Below, piece by piece: positions 50,584-60,991 of a stretch of 64,000 nucleotides of DNA (its first letter is position 1; every line of letters begins with the position of its first letter). The position numbers and the translations under genes are program-made. Source of the stretch: Henningerozyma blattae CBS 6284 (Eukaryota; Ascomycota; Saccharomycetes; Saccharomycetales; Saccharomycetaceae); assembly GCF_000315915.1 (NCBI RefSeq), contig NC_020187.1:1364001-1428000 (forward strand), read 5' to 3'. Under the pieces are notes generated by a model. It saw only the letters and a list, made by a program, of their open reading frames with translations, was not told the origin of the DNA and searched no databases.

Positions 50584-51537
50584 TGTAATAAAAAATATAT
50601 ATGATGTGAAATTAATGTTTCAACACTTGGTGTATTTTTTTTTGTTCTTTTCCTTTCTAATTAATTACCACAATAAACTGGCTAAAACTTTCTATATTTT
50701 ATAAGTTTCATAAAGAATTCAAAATTATATAAACTAATAATTTAAATCAGTATTTTGTTTACATTTTTCATTAGTATTATTGAAAATGATTTACGACGAT
50801 TACTATTGTTGGCCACCTTGGTGGTTTTCGAGGTTGTGCAAAATTCTAGTTTCGCGTCAACTTGATGAGCCCGAAACCCTGTTGTTTAAAAAAGGTAAAT
50901 GCATTTTGGCGTTAATAAACAGGTAACAAGGTACCTCCACAAGACAAAATTTCAAAATGGCAATAAAATGTTCAAATTTATAGTACTGCTACTATTTTCC
51001 TTGATATAGTTTAAAAGTACACAAAGGACATACTAGAGTGCATTGAACAATTTGTGATAACACTAAACAGCGTGTTCCGATATTAATAAATGAAAGCAAA
51101 GTAGTAAGCAAAAAGTCTGTTAAATTAAAAACTTCAGGTTGCACTTTAAACCTCCTTGAAATAAAGGTTTCAAGAGAAATTATATTAAATTTATAAAGAC
51201 GTAAATAAAAAAATAAAAACCTATATGGATAATAATAAGAGAAAGAACTAAAAGGGAAAGGATACAGAGTTATAATGATGCGGTTGGTATATGAGAGTAA
51301 AATTATGAATCTTACGATTCTTGAAAAAAACAAAGAACTGTGATGGTATCTAATATTATATTTTTAGTCAATGTTCAATATACGGAAGACGAAACGTTAA
51401 AATAGAAATAGAACATGTTCGATGAGTAACAAAATAAATGATTAGGAAATGTTCAATTAAGGGAAGAGGGGCGTAATGAATGTTCATGGTTATAATAGTG
51501 CAATAATAAAAAGTTTTTGAAATAAAATTGAGTTAAA
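50584..51537. other. Intergenic region MCD4-PIR
   Basis: MCD4 promoter and terminator of the first PIR gene. AT-rich. A 113-codon stretch at 50992-51333 on the minus strand is hydrophobic, unrecognised and not supported. Confidence 0.6.
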
Positions 51538-52731
51538 TTAACAAGAAATCAAATCAACAGCTTGTAAATAAACTGGGTGACATTGTTTACCTTGTGATTT
51601 GTCATACAAGTTGTAGAAATCACCAGATAAACATTGGTAAAATACATCATTGTTACCAATAGCCAAGTTACCTTGTGGAGTAATAGACCAACCAGCAGCG
51701 TAGATGGCACCAGCTTGTGGTGGTGGACCATCGAATTGGAATTGTCTGTTTGCAACAATAGAACCAACTCTACCCTTAGCATCGGTCAACAAACCCTTCT
51801 TTAAGGACATACCCAAAGTACTGTTGTTGGAACAAGCAACGACTTGGACTGGGTCAGAAGAGGTAGCTGGAGAAGTAGATCCAGTTGAAGTAGCTAGGTC
51901 CTTATTGACGGAAACAGAAGCTTGGATTTGGCCATCGGTGATTTGAGAAACGGCACCAGTAGCAGTATCTTTAACAGTACCACTAGCACTGGAAGCCTTA
52001 TCAGTAGCTTGAACTTGACCATCACCAATTTGAGAGACGGCGGCAGCAGTAGATTTAGCAGTGGTGGTAGCAGCTTGAACTTGACCATCACCAATTTGAG
52101 AGACAGCAGCGGCTGTAGATTTAGCAGTAGTGGTAGCAGCTTGAACTTGACCATCACCAATTTGTGAAACTGCAGCGGCAGTGGATTTATCAGTAGTGGT
52201 AGCAGCTTGAACTTGACCATCACCAATTTGAGAGACAGCAGCGGCAGTAGATTTAGCAGTAGTGGTAGCAGCTTGAACTTGACCATCACCAATTTGTGAA
52301 ACTGCAGCGGCAGTGGATTTATCAGTAGTGGTAGCAGCTTGAACTTGACCATCACCAATTTGTGAAACTGCAGCAGCAGTAGATTTCTTGGATGGAGCTG
52401 GAGCAGTATCAGTTCCGACTTGAACTTGACCATCACCAATCTGGGAAACAGCGGCTCTCTTAGCTTTTGCTGTGGACGACTTGGCTTTAGAAGAGGCCTT
52501 AGAGGTGGTTTTGGCCTTTATTTGTGTGGTAGCGTTAGCAGAAGAAGCAGATTTGGTAGAATTAGATGTAGAGATTGGGATAACGGCGATACCGAAAGAA
52601 GATGGGTAATCGGTGACACCCTTAGAGTAAGTGACATTTGGGCTTAAAGTGGTCCATGGTTCCGATGGAACGTAAGCAGCCATCGAAGTGGATGCCAAAG
52701 CAGCGACAGCTAAAGTTTTCTTATATTGCAT
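51538..52731 (-). CDS. PIR1: PIR cell wall protein with eight PIR repeats
   Basis: The product is 397 aa, a covalently linked cell wall protein of the PIR family. It has a signal peptide (about residues 1-18), the [11 protein letters not shown] block, a Lys-Arg Kex2 site at residues 91-92, then eight PIR repeats of the form [13 protein letters not shown]; their glutamine forms the alkali-labile ester to beta-1,3-glucan. The C-terminal domain keeps four cysteines in exact C-66-C-16-C-12-C spacing and ends in Cys. The internal repeat period is 66 bp (22 aa). Position after MCD4 on the minus strand fits PIR1 (YKL164C). The exact PIR1/PIR3/HSP150 identity is not resolvable because these genes convert each other. 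Confidence 0.92.
   Translation of the reverse strand: MQYKKTLAVAALASTSMAAYVPSEPWTTLSPNVTYSKGVTDYPSSFGIAVIPISTSNSTKSASSANATTQIKAKTTSKASSKAKSSTAKAKRAAVSQIGDGQVQVGTDTAPAPSKKSTAAAVSQIGDGQVQAATTTDKSTAAAVSQIGDGQVQAATTTAKSTAAAVSQIGDGQVQAATTTDKSTAAAVSQIGDGQVQAATTTAKSTAAAVSQIGDGQVQAATTTAKSTAAAVSQIGDGQVQATDKASSASGTVKDTATGAVSQITDGQIQASVSVNKDLATSTGSTSPATSSDPVQVVACSNNSTLGMSLKKGLLTDAKGRVGSIVANRQFQFDGPPPQAGAIYAAGWSITPQGNLAIGNNDVFYQCLSGDFYNLYDKSQGKQCHPVYLQAVDLISC
51922..52460. repeat. PIR repeat array (66-bp period)
   Basis: Eight PIR repeats; the central six are near-identical 66-bp units coding for [20 protein letters not shown] with alternating Asp or Ala before Lys. High identity implies recent expansion or homogenisation. 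Confidence 0.9.
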
Positions 52732-53910
52732 TATGGTGAATTGAAGCGAGATGTATTAAGTTTGTTTGATTCTTTCGAATTGATTAATTAGAGAAGGGAT
52801 AAAACAAGAGGAGTAAAAGGAGAAGAAGAAGAAGAAATAAAAGGGTAAAGAATGAAGGTGATAAATGTAAATCTGTTCGGTTGTTTATATATGCGGGTTT
52901 GAATTTGTCACACAGTATATGATTCAATTCTAATAAGCATAATACTGAATGATGTTGAGGGAAATGTGTGGAATAAAGGTTGGTTATTGAGATAATATCT
53001 AAATATAGTAACGCATTGACCAATCAACTGTAGCAAATTGAGAGGTTAAAAGAAATTCCAGTCATTCCATATGTTAAGTGTATACGAAATGTATATTAAG
53101 AATTTTTCATTTTTTTTATTTTTAATTTTCAATTATATGCACTGAAATGGAAAAGTAATCATTTAGTAAAGGAAAACGGAGTGAGTGTTGCAAATAAATA
53201 TTTACAATGTAGGAAATATGTATATAGGCATTGCGGAAAAGGGCCATTTCCTAATAAATAGTTACCATACGGGTCTAACTGGATCAGAACTAGTTTGGTT
53301 CCTCTTCGCATTACAAGAGAGGTAATCATGGGTTGTTAATTGATCTCAAGAAAGTGTTATGAATAATTGTCATCTGAGGTGATGTAGTGTTTATTTTACT
53401 TTATTTTATTTCATTGCTATGTCATATTTGTTTCATTATGCCCCAATAGAGAAAAATCGAGTTGAAAAGAGTATAAAACATAAATATGATACGATTAAAA
53501 CGTAAGCAAATATGGTTAATGGCAAGAAAAAGAAAGTTTTAGGAAAAGTCATCAAAAGTAATTGAAAAAAGTCATTAGAAGTGTTTGACAAAGAATAATT
53601 CACGGAAGTAGTTTTGAAATTCGGAATCCTATAACCAAAAAGTAGAAAAGTTCAACAACAGACTAATCCAAACTGAGACATTACTGCCCCTTACTGAATA
53701 GAAAATATACAAGCCTTGTTTATATTTGTGCATTGGAGTGTTTATTTATCAACATCTTCTGAATGGATCTTGGTGTTTACTAACTTCAGTCTGTGCCAAA
53801 GTTCCTACGTAAGCCTATATCAATACTAAGCCTTGACGACCCAAATCGAAGATTACAAATGTTGTCATTTGCCTGTTCCATGTCTTGATTCCAAATATAG
53901 ATGTCTAATT

Positions 53911-53957
53911 GGCAAACAGCCCATGGCATTGGCAAACAACCCATGGCATTGGCAAAT
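53911..53957. repeat. 20-bp tandem repeat, 2.3 copies
   Basis: GGCAAACARCCCATGGCATT at 53911-53930 and 53931-53950 (one difference), then a partial third copy starting GGCAAA. Confidence 0.9.
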
Positions 53958-55184
53958 TCCATTAACTCCTCCACCCCTAGCATCTACTTCGTCTTTAATT
54001 TTATTTTTCTCCTTCTTCTTCAATAATTTTTCTGCCCTAGGTCTTCAATACTTTCTCCCAATTCTGAATAATAATTAATTACTTTCAGACAGTTTAACGT
54101 GTTTTCCACTTTTAATTAATTCCCAATTCAATTTAATCCTGAAACAGCTTAAATTGAAATTTCAGATTTTTTTTTTTCAGATTCAATCGATCTTGAGACG
54201 GCTCCTGGCAAAATTTCCTTAATAGTACATCACTAGTTTCCCAAACCATTGTATTATGTATCTGGAAATTTCCGTGGAACAAATTTCTTGGCACTCTCCG
54301 TTCCCGGCTGTCTCAAGAGGCACTCAGAAATGGCCGTAGAATATACGTAGAATTACCACTTTTGGAATTGTTATACCGAAAGTGCAATCGGAATTTCAGC
54401 CGAGATATGCAAGGATTTCTTTTGCCATTTTGGGTGATTGGGGCTGTGGTCAATGTCGGAATAAGAAATCCGTCCAGGAGTCGGATTTGAGGAGACCTGG
54501 GGGACTATTACCTGTTAATGACACAAAATATTTCAATGAAAAAAAAAAATAATGTTTTACCCTTTGATGAATCAAGAAACAAATCTCCATTATAGCATAG
54601 AATTGGACTCTTGAAACTGTGGTTCGAACATATATAGAGTTTTATTATGTAATACCATTATGTGTTGCATGTGTTTTTTGTGTATTACTATAGACTAAAT
54701 TCGAATAATAATAATAAGTAGAGCTCGTTTCTTCTTGTGGCACGTGGATTTCGAGGAAATACGTAGTAATTGGAAAGATGTTGGTATAGAATAGATATAG
54801 ATTGAACATCAATTCTTGTACATGAAGTTTGCACACTATAAGGTGTTTTTATTTTTTTTTTGAGCAGGAAGTCACGGATGTTTGGATATAACTTGACAAA
54901 GGTAAATTTGTTGATGCGTGACAAAAAAAATAAAAAAATTGCAGCCATACTTTTCTTATTGATTTAACTAGGTCCGTTAGCTTCTTCGATGGTACCTTAT
55001 TTTTCTTGTTTCTTGTTTATTTGTTGCTATTTTTTCTATTTGTCCTTAAAACATTACATTACGCTACGCTACGCTTGAATCTATACCCTTAATACCCTAT
55101 TTCCCATCCCTAAGCAACTTCCTCTGGATCTGTTCATGTAAAAAAAACATTAGAAGTGTCTGCAAAACAGTGTTCTTGACTCTT

Positions 55185-55210
55185 ACTTTAACGTTTTTTA
55201 ACGTTAAAGT
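55185..55210. repeat. Perfect 11-bp inverted repeat
   Basis: ACTTTAACGTT, four T, then AACGTTAAAGT: perfect 11-bp arms around a 4-nt loop, about 660 bp upstream of the middle PIR gene. Confidence 0.95.
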
Positions 55211-55868
55211 TTTTTCAATCAGATCGATTTTAGTGCCGGATCTCATCCCTATTTCTTGACTCAACAGATATTTCTGATTCTCTTCTCTTGATTCTCTATT
55301 GTAAATACTTCATTGTAAATAGCATGTAATCCGATTTGACTCGAATTCTAACCGATCGGACTCAATTAGATTACCTTTAGTAGTTACTTGTTGGAGGGGG
55401 TATTTCGCTATGGGTATGGAATATTACTCTACGCTATATATTTTAAAATTTATTATATCTAGCGCACTAATTCAATAATTACACCGTCAAAAACGGTAAT
55501 AGATACTATAATGGTCCCTTTGGGCAACTTTCATCTTGTCATCAATTAGTACCTATCTGTCTCGGCTAGATTATCAGAGATTATTCCATTTATTCGTTTT
55601 TTTGTTGTTGTTAAAATATTCATTTCATTTTATCTTGTCAAATCCCTTGATAAATCCGTATATAAACATCACAGACTCTCCTTTTCGAGCTCATGGTTTT
55701 CACTTCTCATCTAATGAAATCTTTTCTATTTAATTTATCCTTTTCCTTCTTCTACTCATTTTTTTTGACATTTCAATAACAGTATTACCAGTATCAAGGC
55801 AAGATTATACTATCAAAGCATACAATAGGAATACGTTAGAACGATTAAATTTATTTCAAGAAAACAAT

Positions 55869-57390
55869 ATGCAGTACAAAAAACCTTTGGTTATGGCAGC
55901 TTTGGCCGCTACTTCTTCAATGGCAGCCTACGTCCCATCTGAACCATGGACTACTTTAACTCCAGGCGGTGTTTACCCAGGTGGTGTTCAAAACATAGCT
56001 TCTAGTTTTGGTATTGCTATTGTAGAAATTGCTGATTCAAACGCAAAAAATGTTAAACTAGAACAAAAGGTTGTTTCTCAAATTACTGATGGTCAAGTTC
56101 AAGCTCCAAACTCTGGTGCTAAGACTACTGCTGCTCCAGGTGCTGCTGGTGCTACTGGTGCTACTGGTGCTACTGGTGCTCCTGGTGCTACTGGTTCTCC
56201 TGGTGCTACTGGTGCTCCAGCTGCTCCAGCTGCTGTCTCTCAAATCACTGATGGTCAAGTCCAAGCCCCAGCTAACGGTGCTAAAACTACTGCTGCTCCA
56301 CGGTGCTGGTTCCCCAGGTGCTCCAGGTGCTCCAGGTGCCCCACGGTGCCCCAGGTGCCGCTGGTACTCAAAGCCAGGTGCCGCTGGTGCTCCCGGTGCT
56401 CCAGGTGCTGTTGGTGCTGTCTCCCAAATTACTGATGGTCAAGTTCAAGCTCCAGCTAATGGTGCCAAGACTACTGCTGCTCCAGGTGCTGGTTCCCCAG
56501 GTACTCCAGGTGCCCCAGGTGCCCCAGGTGCCGCTGGTACAAAGGCAGGTGCTGCAGGTAACACTATTGTTGCTGTCTCTCAAATTACTGATGGTCAAAT
56601 TCAAGCACCAGCTAATGGTTCTCCAAAGGTTACAACAATTGCTGGTAATACTGCAGGTAGTGGAAGCAATGGTGGTAGCAATGGTGGTAGCAATGGTGGT
56701 AGCAACGGCGGTAGCAACGGCGCCAACGGTGGTGCTAAACCAAACGGTGCCGTATCTCAAATTACTGATGGGCAAGTTCAAGCTGGTGTTACTACCATCT
56801 ATCCAAATGCACCAGCAGCTGCAACTACCACTGTTGGATTGACAACTTCCGTTAAAACTTCTTTTATCCCAGTACCAACTTCTCAAGGGCAAAAGAACGC
56901 ACCTGAATCCAACATTATTTCAACTACAATGACTGTTGATGGTAAGCCAACTACCACTTCTGTCCTGGTTGTAAAATCTACTCAAACCATGGCCGTTCCT
57001 TCTTCACAACCATCTTCATCCCCATCATCATCCCCATCATCATCCCCATCATCCCCTGCATCTACAGGTTCAAATGATCCAGTCAAGGGTACTTCTTGTA
57101 AAAACTCTGGTACTTTAAGCATGACTCTACAAAATGGTATCTTAAGAGATGAAAAAGGTAGAATTGGTTCTATTGTTGCTAATCAGCAATTCCAATTCGA
57201 TGGTCCACCACCACAAGCTGGTGCCATCTACGCCGCTGGTTGGTCTATTACTCCACAAGGTAACTTGGCTATTGGTGACAATGATATCTTTTACCAATGT
57301 TTATCTGGTAACTTCTACAACATTTATGACAAATCATTAGGTGCTCAATGTAAACCAGTATATTTGGAAACCGTTAATTTGGTTAACTAG
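55869..57390 (+). pseudogene. Frameshifted PIR gene with collagen-like repeats
   Basis: The N-terminus is a normal PIR start ([20 protein letters not shown], then [11 protein letters not shown]) and the C-terminal domain is highly similar to the other two PIR genes. Between them lie five PIR repeats of the form [11 protein letters not shown] and long collagen-like tracts of Gly-Ala-Thr, Gly-Ala-Pro and Gly-Ser-Pro triplets, then an Asn-Gly-Gly-Ser tract and a Ser-Ser-Pro tract. The frame opens at 55869 and breaks at 56301, where an extra C turns CCA GGT into CCACGGT. The same change recurs at 56344, and a compensating shift lies near 56368-56373; the last frame runs to 57390. The Kex2 Lys-Arg site is missing (sequence is LEQKVVSQ). 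The fourth C-terminal Cys is missing too: the spacing is C-66-C-16-C then 12 residues and a TAG. By position and strand it corresponds to PIR3/HSP150. Confidence 0.8.
56068..56790. repeat. PIR plus collagen-like repeat region
   Basis: Five PIR repeats alternating with GGTGCT(A/C)C(T/A)-type 9-bp units that encode Gly-X-Y triplets, followed by four GGTGGTAGCAA(T/C) units (Asn-Gly-Gly-Ser). The unusual composition is much more GC-rich than its surroundings. Confidence 0.85.
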
Positions 57391-58911
57391 TTAAAAAAAA
57401 AAAAAATAGAAACTCTGTAATAATTAATTGAATTTTTTTTTTTCCATTTTACATTCCTTTATTCCCACTAATAATTTTACTAATCTTATTGATCGTTTTA
57501 ATCATTATTTACTTTCAAGATGTAGGTTATGAATATTTACAACAATATTAGTTATTATGGTAGCTATTTTTGTCAATACCAATTCATCCTAGTTTTAACC
57601 TGTGCTAAAATTAAATTAATCAAAGAAAAGGTTAAAAGAAGAAACTATCCTTTTTTTTCTTTATTACAATTATTATTGTACTCTCTACTTCAATATTTAA
57701 TATTCGAAATAGAGGTTTTTTACAATTGGTTTTAAAAGTTAAACTTTTATTACTAATTTTGTCTTTTTTTCTTTGATTGATTTATTGTTGTCACTTTTCC
57801 GTTATCTCCCATCAGGTTTTATTATTATTATAACTTCTTTTTCTATCGTAACCCATTACTTTTTACAGTTCTTCTATAAATATTATTAATTTCTTTTATG
57901 TTTATCTATGTGTACTTATTTTAAACCAAAAAAAGAAATATAATTTGGAATGTCCCTAATTATTATTTTTTTTAAGCTAATTGAATAATAAATATTTATT
58001 TTCATTTAAGAGTCGCTTTTTTAATTTTCTATTATTACTCCGGATTTTTATTTTCTGTTTTATCTATTTTACATCGGATTTTAAGAAAAAAATAAACTTC
58101 TTTAAACATAGGTAATTTTTCGGTTCAGCAAATGTCTCATTTTAAATAAAATATAGACCAAAATATTTATTGTTCCTATTTGTGTTACCTTTCCAAGTAA
58201 GATAGGAAACTAATTAGTTTTCTTGATTTGAATTAATTACCAAAGGCATATTGAAGAGAAGGTTGATTCTTAGGACAGTTGTCTAAGAGATTCACCATCT
58301 CAAAACTGTAGAATGATGTAATTAGTTAACCTAAAAAGATACAATCTACAATACTTAAGGCAAACAATTGTTGAATAGCTTGATGATAAGACAAGATGGA
58401 TTAGTAGTTTTTAACCTTAATAAAAATGGGCTCAGTCTAGATTCTAAATCTAAAATAGGAAACATAGGAAACGAAATCTGAGTCAAAAGATTTCATCGAA
58501 ATAAATAGTCTTCATTAACCACTTCAAAGGTCTATACTTAATAACTATTGTTTCTTCTTTGGATAAATCTAAACCAAAAATAAAAGATAAGTTGAGCAAC
58601 TGTATTTTGAGATATTATAAATGAGATTTTTTATTTATTTTTTTAGGGTAATTAGCTTATTAAAATATTTAAATTATAAGACAAATTATTATTGCTGGAA
58701 TATGATTACATCATTTTCTATTAAGTGGTAAAAGACTTTTTATCACCTGACTTATTGTTTAAAATGTGTTTTTTCTTTTTATATCGAAAAACACTATTTA
58801 AGAAATATATTCATTTTAGTTATAGTATTTACTATATATGTCGAAATAAAATAATCGTCATTACATCTTAAACATTGTATAACAATGTCTAACTCTCTTG
58901 AATCCCAGTAA
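57391..58911. other. Intergenic region PIR-YciI gene
   Basis: About 1.5 kb very AT- and T-rich. It contains an exact match to the S. cerevisiae ARS core (TTTTATGTTTA at 57894-57904), expected by chance in such DNA. No gene seen. Confidence 0.55.
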
Positions 58912-59214
58912 TTATAATGTTTTGTATTCTTCACGATGAACACAATAAAATTTCCGAATTTGAATTGAATTCATGTCCCAAACGCCACCTTTAACAAATG
59001 GGTCTTCATTAATAAGTTTCATGGCTTCTTCTTTAGTTTCGACCTTGAGTTCAAAATGAGAACCAATCATATTGCCATTATCATCTAATAAAGCACCACC
59101 ACAGGACAAAACTCCGGCATTAATCAAAATAGGTAATCTGTCCATATGCTCTTTTAGAACGGGAGTTCTATCAGAATTTGGAATGTCCTTAATAGTTACG
59201 TACCATTCTGTCAT
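58912..59214 (-). CDS. YciI-like (YCII-domain) small protein
   Basis: The product is 100 aa and reads as a single ferredoxin-like YCII/DGPF-type domain. It opens MTEWYVTIKDIPNSDRTPVLKEH, has LINAGVLSCGGALLDDNG in the middle and VETKEEAMKLINEDPFVKGGVW towards the end; the DPF block and the His in the first part are the family marks. Bacterial YciI proteins are dimeric possible enzymes without a settled role; the fungal members are uncharacterised. I know of no clear S. cerevisiae counterpart at this position, so this may be a lineage-specific retention. Complete, with ATG and stop. Confidence 0.75.
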   Translation of the reverse strand: MTEWYVTIKDIPNSDRTPVLKEHMDRLPILINAGVLSCGGALLDDNGNMIGSHFELKVETKEEAMKLINEDPFVKGGVWDMNSIQIRKFYCVHREEYKTL

Positions 59215-60343
59215 TTTTTTATTTTATTTTACTACTGGTAAGTTTTCTGTGTATTATTTTTGCAAGTAAGTTATTTAATGAAAATCAACTAGCAGTTAAA
59301 TATTTATTCAACGAATAGAGTGAATTAAATATACTTTATTTTCCTGTGATATACACTCCATTTGGCTTCTAAATTATCTTGGCTGATGATGATTTCTGAG
59401 TTTGTTTGTTGTTCCTAATGCTTTCAAGATGAACTCCGAACACATTCTATTTGCTGACAAATCTTTATATATCGAAATTCCTGTTTACAGTTATTGGTCC
59501 GAAATCCATTTTTTCGTACAAACTTCAAACTATATGAAAATGGTCAGAATATTTTTCAAGAAAAATTGTAGAATATATTCTGAATTAGACGTAATAGTAT
59601 TAACTCTTGCTTATGGTACCTATTGACTTTTATTATAATTAAACACTTGATAATCAGTGTGTGTTTTTTTAAGACAAATATACTTGTATAGTCAGAAAGT
59701 AACTATGAAGTAGCCGGATAAACGTTTTTCCGAAAGGCACTTGATTTTTTTTCTGAAAATTATTATACAGTTATTAGCATTATCTCTAGTAAGAATTCTT
59801 ATAATAAAGAATTACCCAATAAGAGCATCGGCTATCAGAATTAGGTTAAGTTATATTAAATATAAATGTTATTACAACACGATTTATTTGTATATATAAC
59901 AATACTATAAAGATAAAGAAATTGAATGTATAATTACTAAATAGATTTTTTTGAAATTGAAAAATTAAGAATGGGTATCAAAGCGTATACGTAATAAAAA
60001 AATGATATAAAACAATAATGTGAAAACAGTCTATCCGGATAGATATTAGAAAAGGTGAAAAAGTACAATTAATTGATTGATTAACGAGCTCAAATCGTAA
60101 AAAAATTTTACGACTATTTAAATTCAATCATGCATATTCTTCCTAATCTAAAATATTTGATTATTTTTATAATATTGTCAAATATCAGATGATCAAAGAG
60201 TAAAAGGATAAAATATACAGCGGTTTATAAAATAATCTTAGATTATCAAATAAACATAGTTAATGAAAATGTTAAAAGCGGGGTATTAAAAAATTAAAAA
60301 AGACCTATCGAAACAATAGCAAATTTTTTTAGCTTAAAAACAT
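59215..60343. other. Intergenic region YciI gene-CIS3
   Basis: Promoter of the YciI-type gene and terminator of the CIS3-type gene. A 65-codon ORF from the ATG at 59429 is unrecognised. AT-rich otherwise. Confidence 0.55.
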
Positions 60344-60991
60344 TTAACAGGTAACTAAGTCAACAACAGCCAAGTGAATTGGAGAACATTGTGGAGCAAT
60401 AGATTGATCGTACAAGTTGTAGAAGTTACCGGACAAACATTGGTAGAAGACATCTTGAGAACCAATAGCCAAGTTACCTTCTGGGGTAATGGACCAACCA
60501 CCAGCATAGATGGCACCAGCTTGTGGTGGTGGACCATCGAATTGGAATTGTCTGTTGGAAACAATAGAACCGATTCTACCCTTACCATCGGTCAAGACAC
60601 CGTCCTTCAAAGTGATGGTTAAAGTACCGTCGTTCTTACAAGAAGTTTCCTTCAAAACTAATTCAGCAGATGGACAAGTAGAAGCGGAAGCGGAAGTAGA
60701 GGTAGCAGCTTCAGTAGAAGTTGGAGCTAAAGTAGTGGTGACTGGAGTAGCTGGAGCTTCAGTGGTGGCAGCTTGGATTTGACCATCACCGATTTGAGAG
60801 ATAGCATCTCTCTTAGCAACAGAGTCGGTGGTAATTGGTTCAACAGCAATACCGAAAGCGCTAGAGTAAGCACTGTAACCACAAGAGTAAGTACCAGTTG
60901 GAGTTAAAGTGTTCCAAGCGTCACCGACAACGTATTCGGCAGAGGCAGAGGCGGCAATGGCAGCGGCAGCGGCGATGTTCTTGAATTGCAT
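60344..60991 (-). CDS. CIS3: PIR cell wall protein with one repeat (Cis3/Pir4)
   Basis: The product is 215 aa (S. cerevisiae Cis3 is about 227 aa). It has a signal peptide (about 1-18), a Lys-Arg Kex2 site at residues 60-61, a single PIR repeat [11 protein letters not shown] directly after it, a Thr/Ser/Ala linker and the C-terminal domain with exact C-66-C-16-C-12-C spacing. A single repeat is the hallmark of Cis3 (Pir4, CCW5). It is mannosylated and attached to wall glucan. Strand and position at the right end of the PIR cluster match YJL158C. Strong codon bias suggests high expression. Confidence 0.93.
   Translation of the reverse strand: MQFKNIAAAAAIAASASAEYVVGDAWNTLTPTGTYSCGYSAYSSAFGIAVEPITTDSVAKRDAISQIGDGQIQAATTEAPATPVTTTLAPTSTEAATSTSASASTCPSAELVLKETSCKNDGTLTITLKDGVLTDGKGRIGSIVSNRQFQFDGPPPQAGAIYAGGWSITPEGNLAIGSQDVFYQCLSGNFYNLYDQSIAPQCSPIHLAVVDLVTC

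Larger units (their letters stand above)
52732..55868. other. Long divergent intergenic region between two PIR genes
   Basis: About 3.1 kb shared upstream region, far longer than typical here. It holds a 20-bp tandem repeat at 53911, a perfect 11-bp inverted repeat at 55185 and a TACTAAC at about 53776 with no matching 5' splice site. Short ORFs within it look like chance. No gene supported. Confidence 0.6.

Noticed and set aside
53776..54078. Spliced gene suggested by TACTAAC and an 81-codon ORF in the PIR spacer
   Set aside because: The nearest AG is too close to the branch site, no GTATGT exon precedes it, and the ORF spans a tandem repeat with no family match.
57894..57904. Replication origin from an exact ARS core match
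   Set aside because: An 11-bp A/T motif is expected by chance in this AT-rich DNA; there is no further support.
59429..59626. 65-codon ORF upstream of the YciI-type gene
   Set aside because: No family match; it occupies the divergent promoter position of the YciI-type gene and is likely chance.
59725..59735. CDEIII-like TTTTTCCGAAA
   Set aside because: No CACRTG element lies at the right distance, and the downstream A-rich half is missing.
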